A DNA stretch of 64,000 bases from Sporosarcina sp. P2. Lineage in GTDB: Bacteria; Bacillota; Bacilli; Bacillales_A; Planococcaceae. Position 1 is the first letter of the stretch. Each line of letters starts with the position of its first letter. The stretch is taken from assembly GCF_002743255.1 (NCBI RefSeq), contig NZ_PDYY01000001.1, positions 186,001 to 250,000 of the forward strand. Direction: 5' to 3'. Positions 34,069-44,739 of this stretch are shown here, one piece after another. A model generated the notes under the pieces. That model saw only the letters and a program-made list of their open reading frames with translations, was not told the origin of the DNA and made no database searches. Made by a program: the position numbers and the translations under genes.

Positions 34069-34704
34069 TTATGAATTCTTTGTTAGTACGCTTGAAGCAA
34101 TTTGGACCGCGATCGCATCATCTAGATACCCGACCGCAAAAATGTAGTCCGGGATGACATCTACAGGAATGATAAAGTATAATAATGCGCTGCCGATAAT
34201 GGCTAGATCACGTTTTGCAACATCTTGCATTTTAAACCGTGTAAATAATTCTTTCATTTGATCGACGAATGGACCTACTCCGCCAGCCAGTTTTAACTTG
34301 TTATCGAAGTCATGTAGAATTCTTTCTCTTCCTTCAGTGCTTTGAACATATGCTTCGTAACTTGCAAGTTGATGTTCGACTTTTTCAATAGAGATATCCG
34401 CAGATAGAAGTTCTGATGTTTCGACCAGTTGTTGAATCGTTTCATCGTATGTAGAATGGATCACATGTTTATGATCAACCGGATAGCCTGCCGCGTGAAG
34501 TAACTTGGCTAATGGAATTTCTAAAATTATTGCGAATTTCTCTAAATGATCCAGTGTTGCTTTGCGCTTTTCATTAATGATTCTGGAGATGGTTGAAGTG
34601 TCAATATCTGTAAGCTCGCTTAGTTTGCGCATGGACAATGAACGATCTTCTAAAACATCACGCAACAACTGCCCGACAGACAGACCAAGACTACTTTCTG
34701 ACAT
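34069..34704 (-). CDS. HTH (Xre-type) and DUF1232 two-domain protein
   Basis: A 211-residue fusion. Residues about 10-70 form a Cro/CI helix-turn-helix (LSMRKLSELTDIDTSTISRI). A helical linker follows, and residues about 165-205 are DUF1232, with YFIIPVDVIPDYIFAVGYLD. DUF1232 has a short hydrophobic helix with the 'P-x-D-x-[IL]-P-D' motif, seen in YkvA-type proteins. The fusion suggests a membrane-associated DNA-binding protein. It precedes the LCP ligase gene by 23 bp and may tune wall-polymer attachment; that role is inference. AGGGGT lies before the ATG on the minus strand. Confidence 0.85.
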   Translation of the reverse strand: MSESSLGLSVGQLLRDVLEDRSLSMRKLSELTDIDTSTISRIINEKRKATLDHLEKFAIILEIPLAKLLHAAGYPVDHKHVIHSTYDETIQQLVETSELLSADISIEKVEHQLASYEAYVQSTEGRERILHDFDNKLKLAGGVGPFVDQMKELFTRFKMQDVAKRDLAIIGSALLYFIIPVDVIPDYIFAVGYLDDAIAVQIASSVLTKNS

Positions 34705-34881
34705 GACACTACCCCTCCAATTCTACTACACCAGTAAAAATATGTACTTCTCTCAAAATAATAAATGTTTGTTGGCAAATTGTCAACGGTTATAAGCAAG
34801 GATCTTTTTTTGTCGAAAAACGTCTGTCGCTAATTATAGTAAAGCTTGACCGAATCACAATCCATAGGCTTTATCGTATGG

Positions 34882-35133
34882 TTATTTTCACGTTCTGATC
34901 AGTATGGCCCTCAGTGCGGTTGGCCAAGTATCATGCAGCCAATCGTTCCGGAAGTAATGACGGAACATATAGAAAAAAGTTTCAATAGGATCCGAACTGA
35001 AGTGAGAAGTTTTGCAGGTGATAGGCATTTGGGATATATATTCGAAGATGGACCAAAAGATCACAGGGGATTACGGTACTGTATTAACAGTGCATCGATT
35101 GAATTTGCACCGCTTAAAAGAAATGGTAGCTAA
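34882..35133 (+). pseudogene. msrB: msrB (methionine-R-sulfoxide reductase) C-terminal fragment
   Basis: The reading DQYGPQCGWPSIMQPI, then HIEKSFNRIRTEVRSFAGDR, then HLGYIFEDGPKDHRGLRYCI aligns with the C-terminal two-thirds of MsrB. RYCINSAS holds the catalytic Cys; CGWPS is the family core. The N-terminal third, including the first Cys-x-x-Cys zinc pair, is absent, and no ribosome site or start fits at about 34882. MsrB repairs the R form of oxidised methionine. A full gene would have about 145 codons; about 83 remain. Confidence 0.8.
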
Positions 35134-35571
35134 AGTCTATCTGACAATTTACGTAAAATAATAAACGACGAATACAATAGAAGGAAAGGCGAGCGGCAGT
35201 GGCTTTCTTTTCTTTTTAACATGATTAATATAGCAAATCGTGGACTAACACGACAAGCTGTATGTAGAAGCCGTGCTGTTGCTGAATGGAATAACTTGCA
35301 TGGATCATTGAAGACATGGAAAAAGGATTGATAGGGTTGCCTACACAGCATATAGTACGACAAGGCAGTATAAGTATTTAAAACATCGGTATGCATGTTA
35401 AACTCAATTATGGTGAGAATACGAAGCCCCAGTAAATTCTGCTTTAACATTGGGATGACTGTAACGATTTGTCTCGGTAATTCAACGAAATGAATTTCAT
35501 TCGTCAGGAAAAGAACTGATTTTCTGGGCTGTATTCGCATATAACTAATGGAAAAGAGGGGAAGGGATTCA
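35134..35571. other. Intergenic stretch after the msrB fragment
   Basis: No gene is convincing. A 36-codon reading near 35220 (MINIANRGLTRQAVCRSRAV) is too short and unsupported. The sequence may be further debris of the msrB region. Confidence 0.45.
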
Positions 35572-36198
35572 ATGCAAGAAATGATAGCGAAATGTAGAAT
35601 GGAAGTTAAAGGTATTTATAATAAATTTGATGCGAGTCATGATCTTGATCATATTGATCGTGTAATGAAAAATGCAGAGAAAATTTTAGCGACAGAACCC
35701 AGTGCTGATGAACTAGTCGTCCGTTTAGCAGTTCTATTGCATGATGTAGAAGATGCAAAATATGAAGAGATGCATGAAGTCACTACGAAAGAGTTGCTTG
35801 AAAAAATAGGTGCGTCACCACAGATTGCAGACAATGTGATGTCCGCGATTGAAAGTGTTTCATTCAGTGGTGGCAATGCAAAAGATATTACATCCATTGA
35901 AGGCGCAATTGTCAGAGATGCTGATCGTTTGGATGCCATAGGCGCGGTCGGCATTGCGCGGGCATTTGCATTTGGCGGGGCACGCGGCAGGAAACTGTAC
36001 GATCAACAAGAAGAAGCTCGAATGGATATGTCTGAGTCAGAATACCGTATAAAGGAAACGGCTACCGTTACACATTTTCACGAGAAGTTATTATTACTTA
36101 GCGAATTGATGGTCACAAAGGAAGGTACGCGTTTGGCAAAAGAACGACATGAATTCATGGTAAGTTTTTTACAGCAACTACGGAAAGAAGTTGATTGA
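35572..36198 (+). CDS. HD-domain phosphohydrolase (YpgQ/YedJ-like)
   Basis: A 208-residue HD-superfamily metal-dependent phosphohydrolase. The HD signature parts are DASHDLDHIDRV (first His), LAVLLHDVEDAKYE (His-Asp) and IVRDADRLDAIGAVGIARAF (second Asp). The GG-rich FAFGGARGRKLYD segment is typical of the YedJ/YpgQ group, whose members hydrolyse nucleotides or phosphate esters. ATG 35572 follows GAGGGGAAGGG at good spacing; the ATG at 35548 is inside that purine run. It stands alone in front of a small open frame. Confidence 0.85.
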   Translation: MQEMIAKCRMEVKGIYNKFDASHDLDHIDRVMKNAEKILATEPSADELVVRLAVLLHDVEDAKYEEMHEVTTKELLEKIGASPQIADNVMSAIESVSFSGGNAKDITSIEGAIVRDADRLDAIGAVGIARAFAFGGARGRKLYDQQEEARMDMSESEYRIKETATVTHFHEKLLLLSELMVTKEGTRLAKERHEFMVSFLQQLRKEVD

Positions 36199-36281
36199 AA
36201 AATAGATTGCTAATTCTGAACTCGCTAGGATAGAATGAGGTAACTAATAATAATTTATCCGATAGAGAAAAAGGTGACGTC

Positions 36282-36380
36282 TTGGACAGAAATAATCGAT
36301 TATTCATCATTACACTCGTTGTCATCGCCTTGTTTACATTAGGTGGATTCGCAGTACAAAAAGGATTCATCACATTTTAA
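36282..36380 (+). CDS. Possible 32-residue single-helix membrane peptide
   Basis: TTG 36282 behind AAAGGTGA opens a 32-codon frame: MDRNNRLFIITLVVIALFTL then GGFAVQKGFITF. A charged head, one hydrophobic helix and a short basic tail make a plausible small membrane peptide. Only the ribosome site and composition support it; it has no recognised family. Confidence 0.4.
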   Translation: MDRNNRLFIITLVVIALFTLGGFAVQKGFITF

Positions 36381-36609
36381 TACTGAAACGAATATTCAGA
36401 GCTCATCGGTCATAATGGATCGGGAGCTTTTTTGTTTGGATTGGACGAATTGTTTTACATTTTCACTCATAAGACCCCCTAGGCCAGTTACTTTACGTTT
36501 GGGATTAAGTATTTTTACACGTTCAAGTGCGTGAGTAAACAAAAATGGGTATAAATTGGTTCGAGTGCTGCATAGAAATGATAATACTGTAAAAGGGAGA
36601 GTGTTCTAT

Positions 36610-37239
36610 ATGTTTAAAGAACAGGAAACACGAATGATAACTGTATTTGGTGAAGGGGCAGTGAAAGTCTCGCCTAGTACGGTTCATATTGTATTATCTG
36701 TAGTGTCAAGAGGAACCGAACTCGGAGAAATCCAGCGAGAAAACGCTAGACGCATGAATCAAGTAATCCAGTCGCTACAAAAAGCGGGTATTGCAGAAAC
36801 ATCCATTCAAACGATTGATTTTCAAATTCGTCCAGTCTATGAATACGTGAATGGAGAACAGCGCTTTCAAGGGTATGAAGTGATTAATTCCATCCGCATT
36901 ACAAGTAACGAACTTTCACGAACAGGTGAACTGGTTGATCTTGCGGTCAAAAATGGTGCGAATCAAATTGGATCGATCGAATTCACGATGCCCGATCAAG
37001 AAGAACAATATCAGCAAGCGCTGGTGCTAGCCTTGCAAGATGCAGAGACTAAAATGATTACGATTGGAACTTCGTTGAAATTACAGAACCGGCCAATTCC
37101 ATTAAAGGTTGAAGAGCAGCATACATCTCAACCAGTAGCGTTCCGCGCGATGGCTATGGCAGATGCCGGTAGAACACCCATCGAGTCGGGTACGATTACG
37201 ATCAGCGCAAGCCTGCAAGTGAAATATCAAATAGTCTGA
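36610..37239 (+). CDS. SIMPL-domain (DUF541) protein
   Basis: A 209-residue SIMPL/DUF541 protein. ITVFGEGAVKVSPSTVHIVL begins the domain with the typical 'G-x-G-x-[AV]-x-[VL]-x-P-[DS]' start. It continues as QTIDFQIRPVYEYVNGEQRF and IRITSNELSRTGELVDLAVK, and ends ESGTITISASLQVKYQIV. No signal peptide is present, unlike many exported members, so it acts in the cytoplasm. The function of the family in Bacillales is not settled. ATG 36610 follows GGGAGA. A lipid-kinase gene follows at 37308. Confidence 0.85.
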   Translation: MFKEQETRMITVFGEGAVKVSPSTVHIVLSVVSRGTELGEIQRENARRMNQVIQSLQKAGIAETSIQTIDFQIRPVYEYVNGEQRFQGYEVINSIRITSNELSRTGELVDLAVKNGANQIGSIEFTMPDQEEQYQQALVLALQDAETKMITIGTSLKLQNRPIPLKVEEQHTSQPVAFRAMAMADAGRTPIESGTITISASLQVKYQIV

Positions 37240-37307
37240 CAATGATCTAGTAAGTTAATGGGCAGTCTGCTACTATGATGAAAAGGCTTTTGAAAGAGGC
37301 GGTCCGT

Positions 37308-38234
37308 ATGGATGTACATTTCATCATTAATGAACAAGCTGGAGATGGTAAAGGGGCCAAGTTGTGGGCAAACTTGCGACTGAATACCAGCTATCCATTT
37401 CATCTGACCGAGCGACGTAATCATGCGGAAGAACTTGCATGGCGACTTGCTAAACAAACCACTGTGTCATTATTGATCATCGTAATAGGCGGGGATGGGA
37501 CAATCCATGAAGTGCTAAATGGTGTTGCAGGTTATCCTCATGTAACAGTCGGGGTCATGAAAGCGGGGTCCGGTAATGATTTCGCAAGGACGTTTCCAGC
37601 ATTTAATAGTTTGCAGGAAGTGGAATCTTATATCGCAATCGAACCGGCTAATAGAAAAACTGTAGACTTTGGCTCCGTGAAATTGAGCGCCTCACATCAA
37701 CGTTATTTTGCAAGCAACTGTGGTTTCGGCTTAGATGCAGATATTTCATTGGCAGTTGGACAATCTACTATTAAAAAGACGCTAAATAAATGGAAGCTTG
37801 GTAGCATAGTGTATGCACTGACCGTAGCGCGCAGTTTATTAGCCTTCAAACCATTTAACGCGACCATTCAAATGGACTCGGATACACGGATATTTGAGAA
37901 TGTCTGGATGATCACTGTCAGCAATCAAAAATACTACGGTGGCGGTATGAAAATTTCTCCTCATTCTATTTATGATGATGGAGAGTTTGAGCTGACAATC
38001 ATCCACTCTATTTCTGTGCTCAAATTTCTTGCAGTATTTTTAACGGTATTCAATGGAAGCCATACGAAGTTAAAAGGAGTTTCTACTTATAAAAGTGACC
38101 AATTCATTATTGAAACGGATCGAGTAGTAGGTTGTCATACCGACGGGGAATATATTGGGACAACTACAAACCAGTCTGTCATTTGCGAAGTCGATCAGCG
38201 TAAGTGGTTTGTAGCGGATAAATCGATAGTGTAA
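37308..38234 (+). CDS. ytlR: Diacylglycerol-kinase-family lipid kinase, YtlR-like
   Basis: A 308-residue protein of the DAGK catalytic family. VHFIINEQAGDGKGAKLW opens the nucleotide domain; VIGGDGTIHEVLNGV is the GGDGT motif that binds ATP phosphates; GSGNDFART is the second glycine loop. GGGMKISPHSIYDDGEFEL and HTDGEYI form the C-terminal beta domain. Members phosphorylate diacylglycerol or related lipids at the inner membrane face. ATG 37308 follows GAGGCGG. Its position upstream of ysoA in Bacillales fits YtlR/BmrU-type genes; the exact lipid is not determined. Confidence 0.88.
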   Translation: MDVHFIINEQAGDGKGAKLWANLRLNTSYPFHLTERRNHAEELAWRLAKQTTVSLLIIVIGGDGTIHEVLNGVAGYPHVTVGVMKAGSGNDFARTFPAFNSLQEVESYIAIEPANRKTVDFGSVKLSASHQRYFASNCGFGLDADISLAVGQSTIKKTLNKWKLGSIVYALTVARSLLAFKPFNATIQMDSDTRIFENVWMITVSNQKYYGGGMKISPHSIYDDGEFELTIIHSISVLKFLAVFLTVFNGSHTKLKGVSTYKSDQFIIETDRVVGCHTDGEYIGTTTNQSVICEVDQRKWFVADKSIV

Positions 38235-38312
38235 TCGCGTCATGGTGTCAAGGTGGAATCGGTTTAGAATGCTGTGCTATAGTGAAAGTAACAAAGCGGG
38301 CAGGTGATTACG

Positions 38313-39278
38313 GTGCAAAAAAAGCACAGAAAAGTCATTAGAATAGGGAATGTGGTCGTCTTTCCTGGAACACTCGAACGTCTTCATCGTGAAGGTAGAC
38401 AGGCATTGGAACGTGACCTTCATGAAGAAGCGGCACGGAATTTCGAATCTGTATTAGAAATTGATCCAGAAGATTACACAGTTTTTGATGGTTTGGCTAT
38501 TTCTTTATATGAAATGAAAGAATATGAACGAGCAAAAGAATTCGCACTTCTTGCTATGCAAAACCAAGCTGGCGATTACATAGAATTACTTGAGCTTTAT
38601 CTTTCGATTTCGATCCAATTACAGCAATACGATGAGGTAGAGCTGACGATACAAGGTCTGTTGGAGAAAGAAATCATTCCAGAATATAGCTTGCAGAAGT
38701 TTCAATACTTGCGAGAATTGAATAGTCGATTATCTGATCGTTATGAAGAACCTTCTATTGAGGAGCCTTCTATTACAAGCGAGCAATTTCACCAAATGGG
38801 ACCGATGGAGCAACAGGAATTCTTACTTTCATTGCAACATCAGAAATTACAACCGTATATTCCAGTGTTAGTAGATGTAATTGAAACAAAGGAAGCGTTA
38901 CCTGTTGTGAAGACCTATGCGTTGATGTTATTGCAACAAATAGGCTATCAAGAGTCACTAGCTGTACGGAAATACCACTTTGAAACAAAAGCTAATCCAT
39001 CGAGACTAGTTTCACCCGAAGAAGATCAATTTGTTCAGGAAGTGCAGTTTCTCGCAAAAGCGCAATTTGAAAAAGATCCTACGGCTAGTGAACTGGTTGT
39101 CAATCTGATCCTTAAGTACAGTGTCTTACTGTTTCCATTCCACTGGGGGCCTTACACAGCGGAAGAGGTAGCCAGCGCGTATGTTGCGTATACAAAGCAG
39201 TTATTATATGGTAAGCAGACGGAGGATTCTTCATTGCTATCGTTCATACGTTCGGTGGATGAAGAAATGGAGCGTTGA
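38313..39278 (+). CDS. ysoA: TPR-repeat protein YsoA
   Basis: A 321-residue cytoplasmic protein with N-terminal tetratricopeptide-like helices: LHREGRQALERDLHEEAARN, FESVLEIDPEDYTVFDGLAI, and YEMKEYERAKEFALLAMQNQ (roughly residues 20-85). A Glu/Ser-rich linker near 145-155 contains a short internal repeat (EEPSI-EEPSI). The C-terminal half is helical. Its place directly ahead of tig is the place of ysoA in Bacillus; length and TPR content agree. GTG 38313 follows CAGGTGA. A promoter for tig lies in the 3' spacer. Its role is unknown; TPRs suggest protein contacts. Confidence 0.85.
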   Translation: MQKKHRKVIRIGNVVVFPGTLERLHREGRQALERDLHEEAARNFESVLEIDPEDYTVFDGLAISLYEMKEYERAKEFALLAMQNQAGDYIELLELYLSISIQLQQYDEVELTIQGLLEKEIIPEYSLQKFQYLRELNSRLSDRYEEPSIEEPSITSEQFHQMGPMEQQEFLLSLQHQKLQPYIPVLVDVIETKEALPVVKTYALMLLQQIGYQESLAVRKYHFETKANPSRLVSPEEDQFVQEVQFLAKAQFEKDPTASELVVNLILKYSVLLFPFHWGPYTAEEVASAYVAYTKQLLYGKQTEDSSLLSFIRSVDEEMER

Positions 39279-39291
39279 CAGTGATTAATTC

Positions 39292-39319
39292 TTGAAAGAT
39301 GAATAGACTATGTTATACT
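39292..39319 (+). promoter_or_regulatory. Sigma-A promoter of tig
   Basis: TTGAAA and TATACT, 16-bp spacer, with an extended TG (39311-39312) before the -10. About 200 bp of leader lies before tig. Confidence 0.65.
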
Positions 39320-39522
39320 AAAATGGTTGTCAACTGCTTACCTGTCCTCAGCAGTGTTGTCGCTTCTTACAGGCGGAACAAATTGAGCCGATTCAGGTAA
39401 AGCCTTCAAAGAGTGTCGAAGATTTTTTAGGATGTACAGAAAAAATTCAGATACAATCATGCGAAGGTATAATTGATTAAAATAAAAATAAAAGTATTGC
39501 AAATGATTTGGAGGTCATACAT

Positions 39523-40809
39523 ATGACAGTTAAATGGGAAAAATTAGAGGGTAGCGAAGGGAAACTTACGTTTGAAGTTTCCGTAGATCGTTTCAACGAA
39601 GCATTAGATGAAGCGTTCAAAAAAGTAGTAAAGAAAGTACAGGCACCTGGATTCCGTAAAGGGAAAATGCCACGCAAAATGTTCAATAAAATGTACGGTG
39701 AAGAATCACTTTACAACGATGCTATCGATATCGTACTACCTGGAGCATATTCTGCTGCAGTAGACGAAGCGGACGTAGATCCAATCGCAGCTCCTGAAAT
39801 CGACATTGAAAAGCTAGAAAAAGGCGAGCCTGTTGTTTTCACTGCAATTGTAGCGCTTAAGCCAGAAGTAAAGCTTGGAGATTATAAAGGTCTTGAAGTA
39901 ACTCGTCAAGCAGTTGAAGTAACAGACGAGGAGGTAGACGCACAGCTTCAACAACGTACTGAAGCACTAGCAGAAATGGTAGTCAAAGAAGATGGCGTTG
40001 TGGAAGACGGCGATACAGCTACAATCGATTTCGAAGGATTCGCTGATGGTGAAGCTTTTGAAGGTGGACAGTCAGAAAACTACGAACTTGTAGTAGGTTC
40101 TGGTTCATTTATTCCAGGATTTGAAGAGCAAGTAGTAGGCATGAAAACAGGAGAAGAAAAAGAAATTGAAATCACTTTCCCTGAAGAATACCATGCTGCT
40201 GAATTAGCTGGAAAGCCTGCTACATTCAAAGTAAAAGTGAACGAAATCAAGTCTAAAGAAGTTCCTGAACTTGATGATGAGTTGGCAAAAGAAATCGACG
40301 AGAGTGTATCTTCTGTTGAAGAGTTACGCACGAAGTTGAAAGAAGAAGCTGAAGAACTGAAAAAGAATGATTCTGAAACAGCACTTCGTGACGATTTAGT
40401 AGAACAAGCTGCAAGCAACGCTGAAATGGACATTCCACAAGCGATGATCGATTCAGAAACGGATCGTATGATGCAGGACTTCGAACAACGTCTACAAATG
40501 CAAGGCATGAACTTGGATCTTTACTTCCAGTTCTCTGGTCAAGACGAGCAAACACTTCGTGATCAGATGAAAGACGACGCACTAAGCCGCGTACGCGTTT
40601 CATTGACACTTGAAGCAATCGGCGCTGCTGAAGAAGTAGAAGTGCCAGAAGAAGAAGTACAAGCTGAGCTTGAAAAAATGTCTGAGCAATTCGGTATGGA
40701 CGTTGAGCAAATCAAGACTACTCTTGGTGGTACATCTGTACTGGAGAACGACCTTCGTTTCAATAAAACAGTACAACTACTTGTTGACAACGCAAAAATC
40801 ATCGACTAA
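39523..40809 (+). CDS. tig: Trigger factor, ribosome-associated chaperone
   Basis: A 428-residue trigger factor. The N-terminal ribosome-binding region contains the signature [17 protein letters not shown] (about residues 43-59). The FKBP-type peptidyl-prolyl isomerase domain is at about 150-245 ([20 protein letters not shown], then [20 protein letters not shown]). The acidic helical C-terminus makes the substrate arms. It shields nascent chains as they leave the ribosome. Start ATG 39523 sits 8 bases after TTGGAGG. It is followed by its own terminator and then clpX. Confidence 0.98.
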   Translation: MTVKWEKLEGSEGKLTFEVSVDRFNEALDEAFKKVVKKVQAPGFRKGKMPRKMFNKMYGEESLYNDAIDIVLPGAYSAAVDEADVDPIAAPEIDIEKLEKGEPVVFTAIVALKPEVKLGDYKGLEVTRQAVEVTDEEVDAQLQQRTEALAEMVVKEDGVVEDGDTATIDFEGFADGEAFEGGQSENYELVVGSGSFIPGFEEQVVGMKTGEEKEIEITFPEEYHAAELAGKPATFKVKVNEIKSKEVPELDDELAKEIDESVSSVEELRTKLKEEAEELKKNDSETALRDDLVEQAASNAEMDIPQAMIDSETDRMMQDFEQRLQMQGMNLDLYFQFSGQDEQTLRDQMKDDALSRVRVSLTLEAIGAAEEVEVPEEEVQAELEKMSEQFGMDVEQIKTTLGGTSVLENDLRFNKTVQLLVDNAKIID

Positions 40810-40826
40810 TCTTTCTATATGAACGC

Positions 40827-40860
40827 AACAAGGTACGGGTTGTCCGTACCTTGTTTTTCT
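40827..40860 (+). terminator. Terminator of tig
   Basis: AACAAGGTACGG and CCGTACCTTGTT, 5-base loop, followed by TTTCTT. Confidence 0.9.
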
Positions 40861-41018
40861 TAAATAAAAGAACTCATGTATAGTCTTCCGGAAACTCCAC
40901 AAGCTAGAACACAAATAACCATACATATCTGGCTGGTTGTAATCGGTCATTAAGTTCTAAATAGTTGATTAAGTCATGGTAATCTTGTAGTATATTGACT
41001 TGAATAGGGGTGAGCATA

Positions 41019-42287
41019 ATGTTCAAATTTAATGATGAAAACGATAACCTTAGCTGTTCTTTTTGTGGGAAATCTCAAGAGCAAGTCCGCAAATTGGTAG
41101 CAGGTCAAGGTGTTTATATTTGTGATGAATGCGTTGAACTTTGTGCGGAAATCGTGGAAGAGGAAGTAGGTCTTGAAGAAGGCTTCGAGCTAAAAGATGT
41201 TCCGAAACCAAGAGAAATCCAAGGTATCCTCGATGACTATATCATCGGGCAAGATCGCGCAAAGAAATCACTCGCTGTAGCAGTGTACAATCATTACAAA
41301 CGGGTAAATTCAAGCAGTAAAATTGATGATGTCGAGCTAGCTAAATCCAACATCGTCTTAATCGGTCCAACTGGTAGCGGTAAAACATTACTGGCACAAA
41401 CGTTGGCTCGTATTTTGGATGTGCCATTTGCGATTGCAGATGCGACTTCATTAACTGAAGCAGGATACGTCGGGGAAGACGTAGAGAATATTCTCTTGAA
41501 ATTAATTCAAGCAGCAGACTTCGATATCGATAAAGCTGAAAAAGGTATTATCTACATTGATGAAATCGACAAGGTAGCTCGTAAATCTGAGAACGCGTCG
41601 ATTACTCGTGACGTATCGGGTGAAGGTGTGCAACAAGCCTTGCTGAAGATTCTTGAAGGAACGGTTGCGAGCGTTCCACCACAAGGCGGCCGTAAGCATC
41701 CTCATCAAGAGTTCTTGCAAATCGACACAACGAATATCTTATTCGTTGTAGGTGGAGCATTTGATGGAATTGAAGATATCGTTAAACGCCGTATCGGACG
41801 TAAAGTCATCGGCTTTGGTTCTGAATCCAAGCAAGAAATCAATGAAGAAGATAGCCTATTGGCTAAATTGATTCCTGAGGATCTTCAATCATACGGTTTA
41901 ATTCCAGAATTTATTGGTCGTTTGCCGGTAATCGCAACGCTCGATACATTAGATGCAGATACATTGTATCAAATTCTAACAGAGCCCAAAAATGCGATCG
42001 TCAAACAATACCAGAAGATGGTCGAACTTGATGATGTAGATCTTCAATTTGAAGATGATGCATTGATCGAAATCGCAAAAGAAGCGATTGCTCGTAAAAC
42101 GGGTGCACGTGGACTTCGTTCCATTATTGAAAATATCATGTTGGATGTAATGTACGATCTACCTTCACTTGAAGAAGTGAAGAAATGTATCATTACGAAG
42201 GACTCTGTTCTTGGTAAGTCTACTCCGATCTTGCACCGAGAAGACGGATCTGTATACGAATCAGATAACGAAAAAAATACCGCATAA
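41019..42287 (+). CDS. clpX: ATP-dependent Clp protease ATP-binding subunit ClpX
   Basis: A 422-residue AAA+ unfoldase. The N-terminal zinc-binding domain ([12 protein letters not shown], then [10 protein letters not shown]) selects substrates. Walker A GPTGSGKT and Walker [10 protein letters not shown] drive ATP hydrolysis. The pore loop of the GYVG class ([11 protein letters not shown]), the arginine-finger region and the ClpP-docking loop IGF (in [13 protein letters not shown]) are present. Together with ClpP it degrades tagged proteins. Start ATG 41019 is preferred to GTG 41010, which lies in the ribosome site. lonB, the usual next gene in Bacillus, is absent; lonA follows directly. Confidence 0.98.
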   Translation: MFKFNDENDNLSCSFCGKSQEQVRKLVAGQGVYICDECVELCAEIVEEEVGLEEGFELKDVPKPREIQGILDDYIIGQDRAKKSLAVAVYNHYKRVNSSSKIDDVELAKSNIVLIGPTGSGKTLLAQTLARILDVPFAIADATSLTEAGYVGEDVENILLKLIQAADFDIDKAEKGIIYIDEIDKVARKSENASITRDVSGEGVQQALLKILEGTVASVPPQGGRKHPHQEFLQIDTTNILFVVGGAFDGIEDIVKRRIGRKVIGFGSESKQEINEEDSLLAKLIPEDLQSYGLIPEFIGRLPVIATLDTLDADTLYQILTEPKNAIVKQYQKMVELDDVDLQFEDDALIEIAKEAIARKTGARGLRSIIENIMLDVMYDLPSLEEVKKCIITKDSVLGKSTPILHREDGSVYESDNEKNTA

Positions 42288-42300
42288 CGCCGAAAAGGCA

Positions 42301-42352
42301 AAAGGGCCGGCTCCACCGATGCGTATCTTATACGTTCGGCAGTCGGCCTTTT
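42301..42352 (+). terminator. Terminator of clpX
   Basis: AAAGGGCCGGCT pairs with AGTCGGCCTTTT, extended inside by CCGATGCGTAT and ATACGTTCGG, then TTCTT. Confidence 0.85.
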
Positions 42353-42417
42353 CTTACATAGGATTTTATTTACGCATTATACATACATATACATAACTTA
42401 TTTGGAGGTGGCTATTC

Positions 42418-44739
42418 ATGCCGACGATTCAAAAACAGAACATCCCATTATTGCCACTTCGCGGAGTGATTGTTTATCCGACGATGCTATTACATATTGA
42501 TGTAGGCCGTGAACGCTCGGTTTTCGCTATTGAACATTCATTAGCAGGTGATAGTCAAATTTTCCTTGCAACTCAGAAAGATCTAGGCTTGGAAAACCCT
42601 GAAATAGATGATTTATATGAAATAGGTACACTGGCGACTATCAAATCAATGACTCAATTACCAAATGGTACGTATCGTGTATTAATCGAAGGCATACATA
42701 GAGCAGCGTGGAGCAGTTACCAAGAAGCTGACCTGTATCCAGTTGTCAATGTCACATGTTATAAAGAAAGCGAAGAAAAAGACGCGGAAGCAGAAGCGCT
42801 AATGCGTTCACTTGTTGCACAGTTCAAACGATATGCGAAGAACAGCAAAAGAATTTCCGACGAAACACTGGAGACGGTTGAAAGCATTCAAGAACCCGGT
42901 AGGTTAGCAGATATGATCGCATCAAACTTGCCGTTAAAATTAACAGCAAAACAAGAAGTGCTTGAAATACTGGACGTGCCTGAACGTTTGGAATGGCTAA
43001 TCAGTCGAATGTATAATGAACAGGAAATCATGGAGCTAGAACAAAAAATTAATGAACGCGTGAAAGATGCAATGGAACGCACGCAAAAAGAGTTTTATTT
43101 ACGCGAACAATTAAAGGCGATTCAAACAGAGCTAGGCGATAAAGATGGTAAAGGTCTTGAAGTGTCCGAACTAAAAAAGAAAATTGAAGAAGCGAATATG
43201 CCGCAATCTGTTAGAGAGACAGCAGAGCGCGAGTTGGAACGTTATGAAAAGATTCCTTCCGCTTCAGCTGAAAGTGGCATTATTCGTAATTATATTGAGT
43301 GGCTCATTATGTTGCCATGGACTCATGCGACAGAAGATCAACTAGATTTGTCTCGGTCAGAAAAGATTTTGAATCGTGATCATGAAGGATTGGAAAACGT
43401 TAAAGAGCGAATTCTAGAGTATCTCGCGGTGCGTCAGATGACAAATTCTCTGCGTGGTCCGATTCTTTGCTTAGATGGTCCACCAGGAGTGGGTAAAACT
43501 TCTTTGGCCCGTTCTATTGCGGAGTCACTAGGACGTGAATTTGTCCGCCTATCTCTAGGTGGTGTCCGTGATGAATCTGAAATACGTGGTCATCGTCGAA
43601 CGTATGTAGGCGCGATGCCTGGGCGTATTATCCAAAGTATGAAAAAGGCCGGCACTGTCAACCCAGTCTTCTTACTCGATGAAATCGATAAAATGTCTAA
43701 TGATTTCCGAGGAGATCCATCGTCTGCTATGCTGGAAGTACTGGATCCTGAACAAAACAGTACTTTTAGTGATCATTATATAGAAGAGCCGTATGACCTT
43801 TCGAGTGTTTTATTCATTGCGACTTCAAATGATCTGGGGGCTATTCCCGGTCCATTGCGTGACCGTATGGAAATCATTTCGATTCCCGGTTATACAGAAC
43901 AGGAAAAACAATCGATTGCGATCAATCATTTGATTCCGAAACAGATGAAAGAACACGGCCTCAAGAAGTCACAACTTCGTTTCCAGGAAGAAGCAGTTCT
44001 CGAAGTCGTACGTTACTATACACGTGAAGCTGGTGTCCGTTCACTTGAGCGAGAAATTGCCAGCATTTGTCGTAAAGCCGCGCGTCAAATTCTAGCAGGT
44101 GATAAAAAAAGTCTAACAGTGAGTCCGAAATCTTTAGAAGCCTTACTTGGCAAAAAGCGTTTCCGTTTTGGACAGGCAGAAACAGTCAATCAAGTAGGTA
44201 TGGCAACTGGGCTAGCCTATACATCTGTGGGTGGAGATACATTGCAAATTGAAGTTTCATTATCTCCAGGTAAAGGTAAGTTATTACTGACAGGGAAACT
44301 TGGGGATGTTATGAAGGAATCCGCACAAACCGCTTTGTCCTATGTGCGTTCCAAAGCCATGACATTTCAAATAGATCCTGATTTCCATGAAAAATGGGAT
44401 ATTCATATTCACGTTCCTGAAGGCGCCACGCCAAAAGATGGACCTTCCGCGGGTATAACGATCGTAACGGCACTAGTATCCGCATTGACGGAACGCCCGA
44501 TTCGCCGTGAAGTCGGTATGACAGGGGAAGTGACACTGCGTGGACGTGTATTGCCAATTGGTGGACTAAAACAAAAAACGCTGAGTGCGCATCGTGCAGG
44601 ATTGCGAACAATTATCATCCCGTCAGATAATGAACGTGATCTAGATGATATTCCAGATAGTGTAAGAAAAGAATTGACATTTAAACTCGTGTCGGATGCT
44701 CATGAAGTACTCGATATCGCTTTGGAGGAAAAGAAATGA
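42418..44739 (+). CDS. lonA: ATP-dependent protease LonA
   Basis: A 773-residue class A Lon protease. The N-terminal substrate-binding domain ([20 protein letters not shown]) is followed by a helical region, the AAA+ domain with Walker [10 protein letters not shown] and Walker [10 protein letters not shown], and the Ser-Lys protease domain. Catalytic Ser lies in [12 protein letters not shown]; catalytic Lys is near [13 protein letters not shown]. It removes damaged and regulatory proteins in the cytoplasm. TTGGAGGTGG precedes the ATG. The stop overlaps the ysxC start by 4 bases, so they are coupled. Confidence 0.98.
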   Translation: MPTIQKQNIPLLPLRGVIVYPTMLLHIDVGRERSVFAIEHSLAGDSQIFLATQKDLGLENPEIDDLYEIGTLATIKSMTQLPNGTYRVLIEGIHRAAWSSYQEADLYPVVNVTCYKESEEKDAEAEALMRSLVAQFKRYAKNSKRISDETLETVESIQEPGRLADMIASNLPLKLTAKQEVLEILDVPERLEWLISRMYNEQEIMELEQKINERVKDAMERTQKEFYLREQLKAIQTELGDKDGKGLEVSELKKKIEEANMPQSVRETAERELERYEKIPSASAESGIIRNYIEWLIMLPWTHATEDQLDLSRSEKILNRDHEGLENVKERILEYLAVRQMTNSLRGPILCLDGPPGVGKTSLARSIAESLGREFVRLSLGGVRDESEIRGHRRTYVGAMPGRIIQSMKKAGTVNPVFLLDEIDKMSNDFRGDPSSAMLEVLDPEQNSTFSDHYIEEPYDLSSVLFIATSNDLGAIPGPLRDRMEIISIPGYTEQEKQSIAINHLIPKQMKEHGLKKSQLRFQEEAVLEVVRYYTREAGVRSLEREIASICRKAARQILAGDKKSLTVSPKSLEALLGKKRFRFGQAETVNQVGMATGLAYTSVGGDTLQIEVSLSPGKGKLLLTGKLGDVMKESAQTALSYVRSKAMTFQIDPDFHEKWDIHIHVPEGATPKDGPSAGITIVTALVSALTERPIRREVGMTGEVTLRGRVLPIGGLKQKTLSAHRAGLRTIIIPSDNERDLDDIPDSVRKELTFKLVSDAHEVLDIALEEKK

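Noticed and set aside
34846-34881. TTG 34846 as a true start of the msrB piece
   Set aside because: No ribosome site and the first residues do not match MsrB.
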